64,000 nt of DNA from Cyprinodon diabolis (lineage: Eukaryota; Chordata; Actinopteri; Cyprinodontiformes; Cyprinodontidae): assembly GCA_030533445.1 (NCBI GenBank), contig CM060081.1:17733155-17797154 (forward strand). Reading direction: 5' to 3'. Numbering within the stretch: position 1 is the first letter of the stretch; each line of letters begins with the position of its first letter. A model generated the notes under the pieces. It did no database searches. It was not told the DNA's origin and was given only the letters and a program-made list of their open reading frames with translations. Below, piece by piece: positions 1 to 9,863 of the stretch. A program made the translations under genes and the position numbers.

Positions 1-773
1 GTTAATTGACCTAGTAAACTGACCCACAAGGGGAACATATTTACTGGCTGATCAAAACTACAACAAAAAAACATACTAATCTACAGAATCCAAAATCAGA
101 AGTCTATGAGAGAAAATCACTTAAGTAATTAAACTCTCTGTCATGGTCTTGGTTCTGTTGTGCTTTACTTTGCTCCTTGTTTTCTAGTTTTATTGATTTA
201 ATTCCTATTATGTTGTTATTCTCTCCCTCTGCTGTCACTCTTTGTTTGTTCCTTGTCATTGCTGTCCCCCCATGCTGTTGTCTGCCTACCTCGTCTCTCC
301 CTGGCTCCTCATGAGTGGTTTCCCCAGATGTCTCCATAGTTTTGGTTTGTTTTACATTATTAGTTGGTTTTTGGATTCCTGCCTTTGTTAAACTGTTCCC
401 TTGATTAAATCTACAAGAAATCACCTTAGCCTCTCTGCCTCTGCATTTGGGTCCTCTAAACCACAACCAAACCCTGACAATAGGAACCAACCAAAATGGC
501 CCTGCAGAGCCCAGTCTGGACACCCTGAGGTGTCCAGACAAAATGGAAAAACGTAATGTTCCCACACCTCTTTTAAAATGAGTCCAATTAAGTATCAGAC
601 CCGCTGAGATTCTTTGCAGCTGGGACTCTTGCTTCACTGGCCCAGCCAAGCCCACATGGCAACCTCCCAGGAACTTGCAACTCAAATGAAAAGTATTAGT
701 TTAAAGTAAACTGTGCAAGAAAAAGACAGAATTTGACAGAATTTGCTGATAAAGTCAGCTTTCTGACATTTAA
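1..773. repeat. Dispersed repeat, copy 1 (core about 134-420)
   Basis: From about 134 to 420 the sequence matches, in reverse complement, the outer parts of the repeat at 54488-55545. Shared pieces include CATGGTCTTGGTTCTGTT near 143, the stretch around 170-205, and GATGTCTCCATAG near 327. The end near 450-482 reads like the 'tgcatttgggtcc ... ccctgaca' end found on many teleost repeats. The long antisense reading frame across 104-685 is probably a chance product of this repeat. The flanks (1-130 and 490-770) show nothing recognisable. The family is not named. Confidence 0.5.
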
Positions 774-1439
774 AGGAAAAGTCCCGTCATATTCTGTCTT
801 CAAACTTCTGAAAGTACTTTAAATATGAAATTATTACATACTATTCAGTAAGTGATAAATGTTTTTAATTAAGAGTAATTTAATGTAAATGAGCTTTACA
901 GGAGACATCCATGTTTGTCATGAACACTACTACAACCCACGGGTTTGTGACGTCACGGTGTGGTATCGGCTGTTGAGCAAGTCCCAGTGCTGTATCTGGC
1001 GTTTGTCACTACGCGCTATTATCGAAGTTGTCTTGAAAACATTGTTTTTTTCCCTTTTACCCAATGTATTACAACATCCAACTGCCTTGCATTGTCAGTT
1101 TAAATATTGCTCTCTTGAATTTCAATGATGAAGTCCTCTGAAAATCCTAAATAATTTTTGATTGCAGGCATGTGTTGTAGCTCCTATTTATTTTGCTTGT
1201 AAAGCGGGGAAAATGGCGCTAGGCTTACCGCACTGTGACGTCACTGCCAGAAGATGTCAGGAGTGAAGTATTAGTATATTTGGGCAAAAATGTGTGGTCC
1301 CGGATTCAGTTATTGCGACAAATTATTGCTTTCATTTTGTTTACTGATTAACACCAAATTAATTAAATCACAGCAAACTTATTAGTTTTCCATATATATA
1401 ATGATCCTTTTATCATTCCTTGCTGACCGGGCTTTTCCT
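774..1439. mobile_element. TTAA-flanked MITE, piggyBac-like
   Basis: The ends form an imperfect inverted repeat: AGGAAAAGTCCCGTCA at 774-789 against the complement of 1424-1439, with 14 of 16 positions matching. Each end abuts TTAA (770-773 and 1440-1443), the target duplication typical of piggyBac-type transposons. The interior has two TGACGTCA CRE-like palindromes, near 948 and 1237, and no credible coding frame. It is therefore a non-autonomous element. The superfamily is inferred only from TTAA and the termini. Confidence 0.6.
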
Positions 1440-1869
1440 TTAAATACAAAAGGGTTCCACCCCTTCAAAGGCACTTCTAACTTAGGGGTTTGTGGCAAAT
1501 TTGTGGGCACCTGTTTAAATGGAATGTGACCAGGTCATGATTATTACCCTCTGGGACCACTGGTTGAATGTTTGAAGCCTCTAAGCACTGACACCTTGGT
1601 ACCTTTGTATATTTGAAGAGACTTTATCATGCACATTTGTTTTTTTTGTTTTTTTTTTAGCTTTTAACTATATTACAATACTATTCCTTCATCAAAACCA
1701 TACCTAAAATAATGCTTTGGTTAATTCATGAATGTCTGAGTAATCCTCATCGACTCTAGTCATCAGTGTGACCATTTCTGCTCAAAGTTGAGACAAAGCA
1801 GCCTTTTGAGCTCCTGATCTGCACAGGGTAAAAAAATTGTTCTGATCTATCCTGAAGCAGATGTCTTAA
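1440..1869. other. Short spacer without recognisable feature
   Basis: This is the DNA between two MITEs. It is AT-rich with T runs around 1640-1665. No coding frame, repeat or RNA gene was recognised. Confidence 0.5.
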
Positions 1870-2785
1870 AGGAATAGTACACCCAAAACATGATTAGCCT
1901 TCATTTTCTACTCACCCCCATGCTGAACAACACTCTGGAGTACTTTTTTGATATCTCAAATGCATCTGGAGATCTGGGATGCTTCTTGCTGTCTGCTGAC
2001 ATTCAAATAATGGAGGTCCATGGCGCCCGAGGCAGAAAGGTCCATAAAAGTCCACAAAAAACTATATTCACCACTCAATCAATATTCCTCCATACTGCTC
2101 GTCCAATGTATTCCAAGTGTCCTGAGTGGGTAGAGTCCATAATTTACTCGAAACGAAGTCATTTAGAATGTTTTTAGAGCATAAACAGTAGTGTATAGGA
2201 TTTCCTAAAAGCGCGTTCACGAGTCTACGGAAACCGCGGCAGACCAAACCAGACAAAAGTGCGCATTCAGCTCGGCAATGAACTCATGCCTTTCCTCAAC
2301 ACTGAAGTCCTCAAACATTTTTCTTTCGTTGTTTCTTTCTTTGCACAGGTAAACAGCACATTTCTTCTTCTACGCTTGCATTATCGGCAGAGCAGACGCT
2401 GAATGCGCACTTTCATCTGGTTTGGTCTGCCGCGTTTTCCGTGGACTCGTGAGCGCGCTTTTAGGAAATCCTATACAGTACTGTTTATGCTCTAAAACAT
2501 TCTAAATGACTTCGTTTCGAGTAAATTATGGACTCTACCCACCCAGGACACTTGGAATACATTGGACGAGCAGTATGGAGGAATATTGACCCGTTTTTTG
2601 TGGACTTTTATGGACCTTTCTGTCTCGGGCACCATAGACCTCCATTATTTGAATGTCAGCAGACAGCAAGAAGCCTCCCAGATCTCCAGATGCATTTGAG
2701 ATATCAAAAAAGTACTCCAGAGTGTTGTTCAGCATGGGGGTGAGTAGAAAATGAAGGCTAATCATGTTTTGGGTGTACTATTCCT
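1870..2785. mobile_element. Palindromic piggyBac-like MITE (about 390-bp inverted arms)
   Basis: TTAA at 1866-1869 and 2786-2789 flanks a large inverted repeat. The first arm (1870 to about 2260) returns as its reverse complement at about 2400-2785, starting AGGAATAGTACACCCAAAAC. Roughly 140 bp of non-palindromic spacer separates the arms. The arms match closely, apart from a short insertion or rearrangement near 2060-2080. The conceptual proteins on both strands are mirror images produced by the palindrome, not genes. A third, single-armed relative lies at 52704-53172. The TTAA target and the AGG-starting ends suggest piggyBac-like mobilisation. A long hairpin could form when single-stranded. 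Confidence 0.75.
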
Positions 2786-3024
2786 TTAAAGTCTCTTACT
2801 CATTAAAATGTGTTTTCTGCTGTGAAAGGGTTGCCATGTGTAACCCATGTTAAAATCTAACATAAATAGGGATCTAACATAATTAGGGATCTAACATAAA
2901 TAGGGATAAGTAGTTGGTTAAAAGTCTGTAGAGAGAAAATAACGTCGCTGTCGGCCGGAAGATGGCGGACGGACTGCGGGCCCGATGGCTCTAGGTCCGT
3001 TCAGTCGGAGAGAAGCCGCTGTTT

Positions 3025-3342
3025 ATGAAACGCTCAGTGAGCGATGTGCTCGCTTCGACTTGGTGGACCTCATCGGAAGAAGGAGACGACGACAACGACA
3101 CTGATCTGAGGCATAAGCCAGTTTGTGACGGGATCAAGATGGCGGCTCAAGTTGTAGAGGATGAGGAAGAGCTAGAAAGTGATTCGGATATGGATAGTTG
3201 GACGCCAGTGGGTACTTACCGGAGAAGTGGAAAATTCAAAAGTAGTGAAGCGGGAAGAGCTTGTGGGAATTCAGGAAACAAAAGAAACCTTGAAGACGAA
3301 AGCACAGATGATGGAAGCAAGGGTGTACGTAAAAAATCATGA
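3025..3342 (+). pseudogene. Nimb LINE ORF1, N-terminal part
   Basis: A 105-codon frame opens with ATG shortly after the element's GC-rich 5' end. The product is acidic and serine/aspartate-rich (SSEEGDDDNDTD near residues 16-27, ESDSDMDSWTPVG near 52-64), as usual for the low-complexity N-terminus of this ORF1 family. It stops at TGA 3340-3342, overlapping the ATG of the next frame (ATGA). A six-A run just upstream suggests a one-base slip rather than a natural overlap. No catalytic role; the N-terminus precedes the RNA-binding part. Confidence 0.65.
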
Positions 3343-4322
3343 AAGAAGAGGTGAAGATAATATTAAAATTCAGAAAGGAAGATGAAAATATTATTCTGAG
3401 TCCAGTAATAGTTTCTAAGGAACTAAAAAAGAAAGTGGGGGAAGTGGAAATGGCTAAAACTCTGAGAGATGGAAACTTGCTAATCGTCTGTAAATCAGAA
3501 GAACAAAAAAGGAAGGCAATGAGTGTTGAAAGTATTGGAAAGAAAAGAGTGGAAATTAAAAGAGTGTTGGGAGAAAAGAAAGGATCCCGAGGAGTTATTT
3601 ACGGAATTCCGGTTAATGAAGATCTGGAGAAATTAAAGCATAACATCCATAATGTTGAAGTCAGTGATATAAAGAGATTGCAGAAAACAGTGAACAATGA
3701 GAGAGTTGACAGCTTATCTGTGCTTCTGAAATTTTCTACTCCAGAAGTCCCGGAGAGAGTTAAAGTGGGTTTCTTGTGTTATCCAGTCAGGCCTTATGTT
3801 CCTCCTCCACTTCGGTGTTACAAGTGTCAGAGATATGGTCACATTGCTGCAGTGTGCAGGGGCAAACAGAGATGTTTAAAATGTGGAGGGGAGCACAAAA
3901 TACAAGAATGTGGTGAAAATACTCAGGATAAATGCTGTAATTGTGGTGGAGAGCACAGGGCAACATATGGAGGGTGTGAATTTAGGAAGAAAGCGATTGA
4001 GGTTCAAAAAGTGAAAACAACAAACAACCTAAGTTATGCTGAGGCATTAAAGAAGGTTCAGGAAAAGCAAAAGGAAACTGTGAGTAACATTCAAGTATTA
4101 AGGCGTGAACCAGAGCAGCATGCCAGGGTATACAACCCTGTTGAGTTTGACAAACTAGTTTTGTTTATGGCTTATGTTATTAACTGCACGGACCAGGTTA
4201 AACATAAAAATGAGAAAATCAAAATCATTGTTAAAGGAGCTGAGAAATTCTTAGGGATGAGGAATATTTCGTGGGATCAAGTTATACAAAAAGTTGAGGC
4301 AGATGGCAATAAGCCAAAGTAA
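3339..4322 (+). pseudogene. Nimb LINE ORF1 (Gag-like RNA-binding protein), main part
   Basis: This is a 327-codon frame whose product resembles the nucleic-acid chaperone of Nimb/I-type LINEs. A basic N-terminal region includes KRVEIKRVLGEKKGSRGVIYG near 69-89, in the position of an RRM-like fold. A proline-rich PYVPPPLRCYKC stretch leads into three zinc knuckles: residues 160-173 (CX2CX4HX4C), about 179-191 and about 199-213. A lysine-rich tail follows (SYAEALKKVQEKQ near 231). The role is binding element RNA and helping target-primed reverse transcription. The missing start continuity (see 3025-3342) makes a full-length product unlikely, but the zinc-knuckle part is intact. Confidence 0.82.
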
Positions 4323-4326
4323 GAGT

Positions 4327-4407
4327 GATATAAGAATCGATATGAGTAAAATAGAAGTTAAAAGAATTATTAAAAGAAAGATCCGAGAAGATTGGCAAAA
4401 ACAGTGA
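4327..4407 (+). pseudogene. Remnant of Nimb ORF2 C-terminus
   Basis: Five bases after the ORF1 stop, a short frame reads IEVKRIIKRKIREDWQKQ before a stop. This resembles the end of the RNase H-side region of Nimb-clade ORF2, where a KxxIRExWQxxW-like stretch is common. If so, an internal deletion fused the end of ORF1 almost directly to the last part of ORF2, removing endonuclease, reverse transcriptase and most of RNase H. The assignment is from a short match by memory of family appearance. Confidence 0.5.
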
Positions 4408-5059
4408 TAAGAAGATTCAAAAGGAAGATTACTTTCTTTGTTATTTATTGGCTACAGGTTTAGCGAAAAGAATTTAGGTTTTTACCCTTTTTTTTTTTTT
4501 TTTTTTTTTTGAGCATGTCTGTCTTGATCCATACTCCTTACTGGTTGGTGGCGGTAATGCACCTCTTAGTTGTTTGCCAACCGCCATTAAAATCAAGAAG
4601 AAGAAGAATAACGTCGCTGTCCCTTTAAGAAACCAGCGTTACAGGTGCAGTGTCTGGGTGACGCTGCAGTACGCAGACCTGAAGGAGAGAGCAGAAGAGG
4701 AATCGGAGAAAAAAGAGCGGTGATTAATTAACAGAAAAAAGTTCGTATTTTAGTAAAACAATTAATTAAAATTAGTCTAATTAAAATAACCTAGGTGAAC
4801 TAGAGAGCAAAAAGAGAGTGATATATTCTTTTTTTCCCTTCTCCCTTTTCCTTCCCATTTATACTTACCTCATTATTAAGAATCTGCAGAGTATCTTTGG
4901 TTTCATGTATTGTATTTTATGTGTGTTTTGCATTCATTAAATTGCCGCCCATTTTCACTTAAAGCAGCGGTCTCTGGTGCTATTATTTTGCTCCCCACTC
5001 CTTAGAGCCTAGAACTGGTCCAGTGGCGCAGTTAGTGGTGTGATACCGGTGTTATAACT

Positions 5060-5077
5060 TGGCGAGCCAGCCAGGAG
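5060..5077 (+). other. Primer-binding region of gypsy element
   Basis: TGGCGAGCCAGCCAGG follows the 5' LTR end after three bases. TGG right after the LTR is the usual complement of a tRNA CCA end. The matching tRNA was not identified. Confidence 0.6.
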
Positions 5078-5160
5078 TGGCTTAAAGCATTAACACTAGA
5101 AACCAGAGACATTATATAATATTGTTATCAGTGTTAAGGGCGGAGAAAGAAGGGAAAAAA

Positions 5161-6312
5161 ATGGATGTCGTTGAAACCAGCAGTCTAAAAATCCCAAACT
5201 CAGTCATAGTTAGCGGTATAACCGATACAGAAATAGATGACGAACTAAGTGACTTCCTTAAACAATATGGTTCCATTCAAAGAGTAATTCCAGTAGCTCT
5301 CACTGAACCAGAGTAGGACAAGCAGGTTATCGTAGAGTATGTGTATGGTATAGCTATGCAATCTCTCTTACCTTCACTGCCTTACAGGCTTAACAGTAAA
5401 GCTAATACTGATGTCACTTACCACATCAGAGCATTAGCCAATGTTTACACACCTGTAGCTAGCAAAACAGCTACACAGACTTACCTTTCAGAGTTAAAGG
5501 ACATTGCAAAATGGACTGGTAAAGACTTTGCAGCTGTCCTCAGAGAAGAGCTCTCCCTCATCGGTGAGACTGTCGATCTAGATCATTCAGAGCTCCAAGA
5601 TGAAGATGCAGAGCTGAGCTCACCTGATACCCCAGAGCAACATGCCCCTGAAAATGCTGCACAAGTAAGCCCCCTGCCCAGCATGGCCCCGCAGCAGCAT
5701 ATTCGACATCATTGGTCTCCACCATTGACACCATCTAAAGAAAAGACACAGCCCGCTCTGAAACTTTCTGACGTCAATCCACCTGACATAGAAAAAGTAA
5801 TTGTAGAGCACATAGTGAGAAATGAAGACTCTGCTCTGCAGGTGCACACTTCCTTGAGACTCAGACCCTTCTCTGGACGTGTCCCACGTCCCAACAGTGA
5901 AGTGGATTATGAGACATGGCGATCCAATGTGGAATTTCTTCTTAAAGACACAACACAGTCTGATATTTACAAGTCACGAAAGCTTCTTGAAAGTCTCTTA
6001 TCATCCGCCATTGATATTGTGAAGCACCTGACACCGGATTCTCCTCTTAGTGCATACTTGGAGATCTTGGACTCTGCTTTCGGCACAGTCGAGGATGGAG
6101 ATGACCTTTTTGCAAAGTATCTCAATACAATGCAGGATAATGGTGAGAAACCTTCAGCTTATCTACAACGGCTGCAGGTGATGCTGAGCACCACCCTCAG
6201 AAGGGGAGGTGTAACTGCAAGCGACCTTGATCGGCATCTTCTCAGGCAGTTTATAAGAGGCTGCTGGGATAACATCTTGATAGCTGAACTCCAGCTAGAA
6301 CAAAAGAAGTAG
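5161..6312 (+). pseudogene. gag: gag, N-terminal and capsid part (PNMA-type), with premature stops
   Basis: The probable start is ATG 5161. The frame is stopped by TAG at 5314-5316, continues in the same frame (open from 5317), and meets a second TAG at 6310-6312, three bases before the L2 insertion begins. The N-terminus (SVIVSGITDTEIDDELSDFL) and the capsid region (LRPFSGRVPRPNSEVDYETW near 5860-5920, FGTVEDGDDLFAKY near 6080-6120, LLRQFIRGCWDN near 6239-6275) have the pattern of PNMA-family proteins, which descend from gypsy Gag. The role is particle assembly and RNA packaging. The rest of Gag resumes at 9312 in the same frame once the LINE is left out. Both stops leave this copy unable to give full Gag. 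Confidence 0.82.
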
Positions 6313-7042
6313 AATCCAATTCAATTCAATTCAGTTTATTTATATAGCGCCAAATTCACAACACATGTCATCTCTAGGCACTTTACAGTTCAACCAGATC
6401 ATACAGTCAAATTGATACAAAGTTTTCTATCTAAGGAAAACCAGTTGATTGCATTGACTCATTGACTCAAATACAATCCCTCACACTAAGCATGCTTGTA
6501 GCGACAGTGGAGAGGAAAAACTCCCTTTGAACAGGAAGAAACCTCCAGCAGAACCAGGCTCAGTGTGAGCGGCCATCTGCCGAGGCCGACTGGGGTTCAA
6601 GGAGACAGAAGCAGAGATACAAAAAGCAGCTGTAAAAGGCGGCCCCGTCCAGGAAACACACAGCCAGGCAGACGAGCTCCAAGGCAGCTCCCATGCCAGA
6701 GGACGAAGAGAGCACATCCACTCAGTCACGGTCAGAGAAACAGAACCACACTGGAAAACAGGCCAATCTCCAACATCTATAAACAAGGGTGTTGATGGCA
6801 GCAGCACAGCTGATGTTTCTTTCCAGGATGACGTCACAGCCAAACAGGAACAGACGAGGCAAAGCTACTCTGAGGAAAAGCAGAGAGAGCAGAAGGTTAG
6901 AGATTGAACTAACAGATTCTGCAGAATAGGAGAACAGAGAGAGAATGAAGCAGAATGATGAAATGGGGGTCCCTATGTCCTCCAGAAGTCTAAGCCTATA
7001 GCAGCATAACTATAGTGATAGCTCAGGATAACCTGAGCCACC

Positions 7043-7690
7043 CTAACTATAAGCTTTATCAAAAAGGAAAGTTTTAAGCCTAGCCTTAAAAGTAGACAGG
7101 GTGTCTGCCTCACGGACTAAAACTGGTAGTTGGTTCCACAGGAGAGGAGCCTGATAACTAAAAGATCTGCCTCCCATTCTACTTTTAGAAATTCTAGGAA
7201 CCACTAGTAAACCTGCAGATTGAGAGCGAAGTGCTCTGTTAGGAACATAAGGAACAATCAGATCTCTGATATAAGATGGAGCTTGGCCATTTAAGGCTTT
7301 ATATGTGAGAAGGAGGATTTTAAATTCAATTCTTGATTTAACAGGAAGCCAATGAAGAGAAGCCAGGATAGGAGAGATGTGATCTCTCCCCTTAATTTTC
7401 ATCAGAACTCTGGCTGCAGCATTTTGGATCAGCTGAAGGCTTTTAACTACAGTTTGTGGACTTCCTGATAGTAAAGAATTACAATAGTCCAGCCTTGAAG
7501 TAACAAATGCATGGACTAGTTTCTCAGCATCACCCCTGGACAGGAGATTTCTAATTTTTGCAATGTTCCTCAGATGAAAGAAGGAAATTCTAGAAACCTT
7601 TTTGATATGGGATTTAAATGACAGGTCCTGATCAAAATTAACACCAAGATTTTTTACTTTATTATCTGAAATCAGTTTAATCCCATCCAA
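7043..7690 (-). pseudogene. L2 LINE ORF2, C-terminal domain
   Basis: The product has the conserved L2 tail after the reverse transcriptase: NLGVNFDQDLSFKSHI, then VTSRLDYCNSLLSG (near residue 65) and AARVLMKIKGRDHISPIL, followed by LHWLPVKSRIEFKILLLTYK. The frame differs from the upstream RT frame. A one-base change near 7725-7733 breaks what should be one protein. The stop at 7043 looks like the natural end (FLFDKAYS), a few hundred bases before the L2 3' tail. Confidence 0.88.
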
Positions 7691-8940
7691 ATGAAGTGAC
7701 TGGCTAATAAGCTTCTTTTCAGAGACTCTGGTCCAAAGACTATAACTTCTGTTTTGTCTGCATTCAGAAGCAGAAAGTTAAGAGTCATCCAGGTTTTTAT
7801 GTCTTCAAGACATGCCTGTAATCTATGTAATGGGTTAGCTTCATCTGGATTTATAGACAGATATAGCTGGGTATCATCAGCATAACAGTGAAAATTAATC
7901 CCATGCTGTCTAATAATTCTACCGATTGGTAGCATGTATAAAGTAGAGAGAATTGGTCCTAGCACTGATCCCTGTGGTACTCCACAGGTAACCTTTGAGC
8001 ATGTTGAAGATCTATCATTAACATGAACAAACTGAATTCGATCAGATAGATAAGATTTAAACCAGTCTAGTGCTGTTCGTTTAATTCCAACAAAATATTC
8101 AAGTCTTTCTAAAAGAATATTATGGTCAACTGTATCAAATGCAGCACTAAGATCCAACAGGACAAGCACAGATACAAGTCCATTATCTGAGGCCATGAGA
8201 GTATCATTAGTGACTTTCACCAGAGCTGTTTCAGTGCTATGATGAGCTCTAAAGCCAGACTGAAACTCTTCAAAAAGTTCATTATGGTGTAAGTGATCGC
8301 AAACTTGTGTGGCAACTACTTTCTCAAGAATTTTGGATAAGAAAGGAAGATTGGATATAGGTCTATAATTAACCAAGTCATCTGGGTCAAGAGACGGTTT
8401 CTTAAGCAGAGGTTTAATTACAGCAACCTTAAAAGCTTTAGGTACATATCCCTGTAACAGAGATAGATTAATCACATCTAAAATGGAGGAGGAGATCAAA
8501 GGGAATACCTCCTTAAATAACCTGGTTGGAACTGGATCTAACATACAAGTTGAAGGCTTAGATGAAGACAATAATTTTGCTAATTCAGAAAGTTCAACTG
8601 GATCAAAGCAGTGTAAACCCGGTTCAGATTCCATGACCACCTCAGGTACAATCGCGGATAGAGGAGTGCTTATGATATTATTTTTAATAAGATCAATCTT
8701 ATTTATAAAGAATCCCATAAAATCATTGCTGCTAAGAGCAGGTGGGTGAGTTTTGGCAACTGTATTAAAAAGAAATCGAGGATTATTCTTATTCTCCTCT
8801 ATTAATGAGGAGAAGTATGCTGCTCTTGCTTTACAAAGGGTCCTCTTATACAGCAGTAAACCATTTTTCCAGACTAGGAAGGACTCCCGCAGGTCTGTGG
8901 AGCGATATTTTCTCTCCAGCTTCCTAGCATTTTGCTTCAA
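7672..8940 (-). pseudogene. L2 LINE ORF2, reverse transcriptase domain
   Basis: A 422-codon frame contains the RT blocks in order: NYRPISNLPFLSKILEKVVA, GFRAHHSTETALVKVT, LLDLSAAFDTVDH (motif A), GVPQGSVLGPILS (motif B) and CYADDTQLYLS (motif C, YADD complement at 7873-7884). These are the signatures of the L2/Maui clade in fish. The catalytic aspartates are present. It is in frame with the endonuclease end upstream but separated by TAG at 8962-8964, and it loses frame at its 3' end near 7730. The enzyme would copy element RNA at the nicked chromosomal target. Confidence 0.9.
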
Positions 8941-8961
8941 AGTACGCAGCTCTGCATTAAA

Positions 8962-9306
8962 CTAAGGAGCAAGCTTTCTATTTTTCACTGTTTTCATTTT
9001 CAAGGGAGCTGCGTTGTCTAAGGCAGTACGCAGAGAACTAGCAACCCCATCAACAAAATCATCAACCTGTGAAGGGGAATAAGCTATGCTTTTGCACTCT
9101 GCAGCACTGCTCAGTGACACAGAGGAGAGAGAAAGTGAAGCAGATTCTTTAAAGTTTATAACTGCACTATCTGATAAAGATCTACTAAAATTGAACCTTC
9201 TTTTGGGGGAGGAGAACTCTGTTAAAGTAATCCTGAAGGTTATTAGAAAGTGGTCAGAGAGGACAGGGTTGTGAGGAAATACTGTTATTTCTTCACATTC
9301 TATGCG
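8962..9306 (-). pseudogene. L2 LINE ORF2, end of endonuclease domain
   Basis: This is the C-terminal piece of an APE-type endonuclease. The motif VLSDHFLITF, with the conserved Ser-Asp-His of the active site, stands near residue 18 of the fragment. A serine-rich linker leads toward the RT. TAG 8962-8964 stands where the family usually has tryptophan (APW then FN), a likely TGG-to-TAG change. The upstream four-fifths of the endonuclease is lost by truncation at the insertion boundary. Confidence 0.75.
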
Positions 9307-9311
9307 ATCCA

Positions 9312-9863
9312 CCTACCTTTGCTGAACTTCTCCTGTTACTCCGCACAGCAGAAGATAAACGTTCTTCCAAAGCTTCACACATGAAACAGCACTTTAATAT
9401 TTCAAAACCAAAAGTTTCCTCTCATTATCAAGGTGTTTATGTGCAGGGTGAAGAAGAGTCTAGCTCATCTCAGCCAGCTCCTGATCACAGGTTTGAAATC
9501 CAAGACTTAAAGAAACAAATAGCTGATCTACAGTCCCAGCTCACACGTATCACACAGAAAGATAGTAGAAAAGCTACATCTGCCACCAGACCACTAGCTC
9601 CCCAAACAGCTAACACACATTCCCCAGCTATCACTCACACATCTCAAAGGCTGCAGCCCCACAGCCGAGATGCAAACATCAGCACAAGCAATAGACCAAA
9701 GCCCTGGTATTGCTTTAGATGTGGAGAGGATGGGCACATTAAGCCTCAGTGTGAGAGTGAACCGAATCCATCTCTTGTGGCTGAGAAGAGAAAGCAGTTA
9801 AAAGAAAAGCAGTTAGCATGGGACAGTCAACATGGCGCTTCAAAGCCTGATCCTTTAAACTAG
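9312..9863 (+). pseudogene. gag: gag, C-terminal part with CCHC zinc knuckle
   Basis: This continues the Gag frame after the L2 insertion (PTFAELLLLLRTAEDKRSS at 9312-9368). A Ser/Gln/Pro-rich linker with a short coiled-coil-like stretch (IQDLKKQIADLQSQL near 9498-9545) follows, then one nucleocapsid zinc knuckle CFRCGEDGHIKPQC (9711-9752, CX2CX4HX4C). Gag ends at TAG 9861-9863, immediately after the TTTAAAC slippery site. The segment itself is undamaged. It would bind element RNA in the particle and set the frame for Gag-Pol synthesis. Confidence 0.88.

Larger units (their letters stand above)
2953..4606 (+). mobile_element. Nimb-type (I superfamily) LINE derivative, ORF2 almost entirely deleted
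   Basis: It is bounded by a perfect 15-bp target duplication, AATAACGTCGCTGTC, at 2938-2952 and 4607-4621. The 5' end is GC-rich (GGCCGGAAGATGGCGGACGG). ORF1 with three CCHC knuckles follows (3025-4322), then a scrap of ORF2 end (4327-4407). A 23-T run (4488-4510) and the tail with GGTTGGTGGCGGTAATGCAC (near 4539) and an AAG-repeat end complete it. That tail is characteristic of fish Nimb LINEs and SINEs that borrow it. Endonuclease and reverse transcriptase are absent, so it must have been mobilised in trans if it inserted in this form. Confidence 0.82.
2839..5056 (+). repeat. 5' LTR of gypsy element, interrupted by a LINE and internally deleted
   Basis: It matches the 3' LTR in three blocks: 2839-2952, 4607-4760 and 4761-5056. 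The gap between the first two is the Nimb insertion. Between the last two, 722 bp present in the 3' LTR (14842-15563) are missing. The start holds three near-tandem copies of a 17-bp AACATAAATAGGGATCT-like unit (about 2855-2908). It ends in gttata where the 3' LTR has gctaca. Confidence 0.88.
6319..9308 (-). mobile_element. L2/Maui-clade LINE, 5' truncated, inserted in gag
   Basis: It reads on the minus strand from about 9308 to 6319. The 3' end is the known fish L2 tail: complement of TTTATATAGCGCCAAATTC at about 6338-6356, ending in AATTC repeats at 6318-6332. The body holds the end of the endonuclease, a full reverse transcriptase and the L2 C-terminal domain. The insertion lies between matching ATCCA pentamers (6314-6318, 9307-9311), a short and uncertain target duplication. 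Removing it rejoins gag in frame. The 5' truncation inside the endonuclease is normal for LINEs. Smaller pieces of the same family lie at 31232, 44296 and 63780. Confidence 0.9.

Noticed and set aside
104..685. 193-codon minus-strand frame
   Set aside because: It lies across a dispersed repeat, has no domain and is not kept open in the second copy at 54488-55545.
3339..3342. ATGA overlap as programmed coupling between two Nimb ORFs
   Set aside because: The family normally has one ORF1 here, and a six-A run upstream makes a one-base slip the simpler cause.
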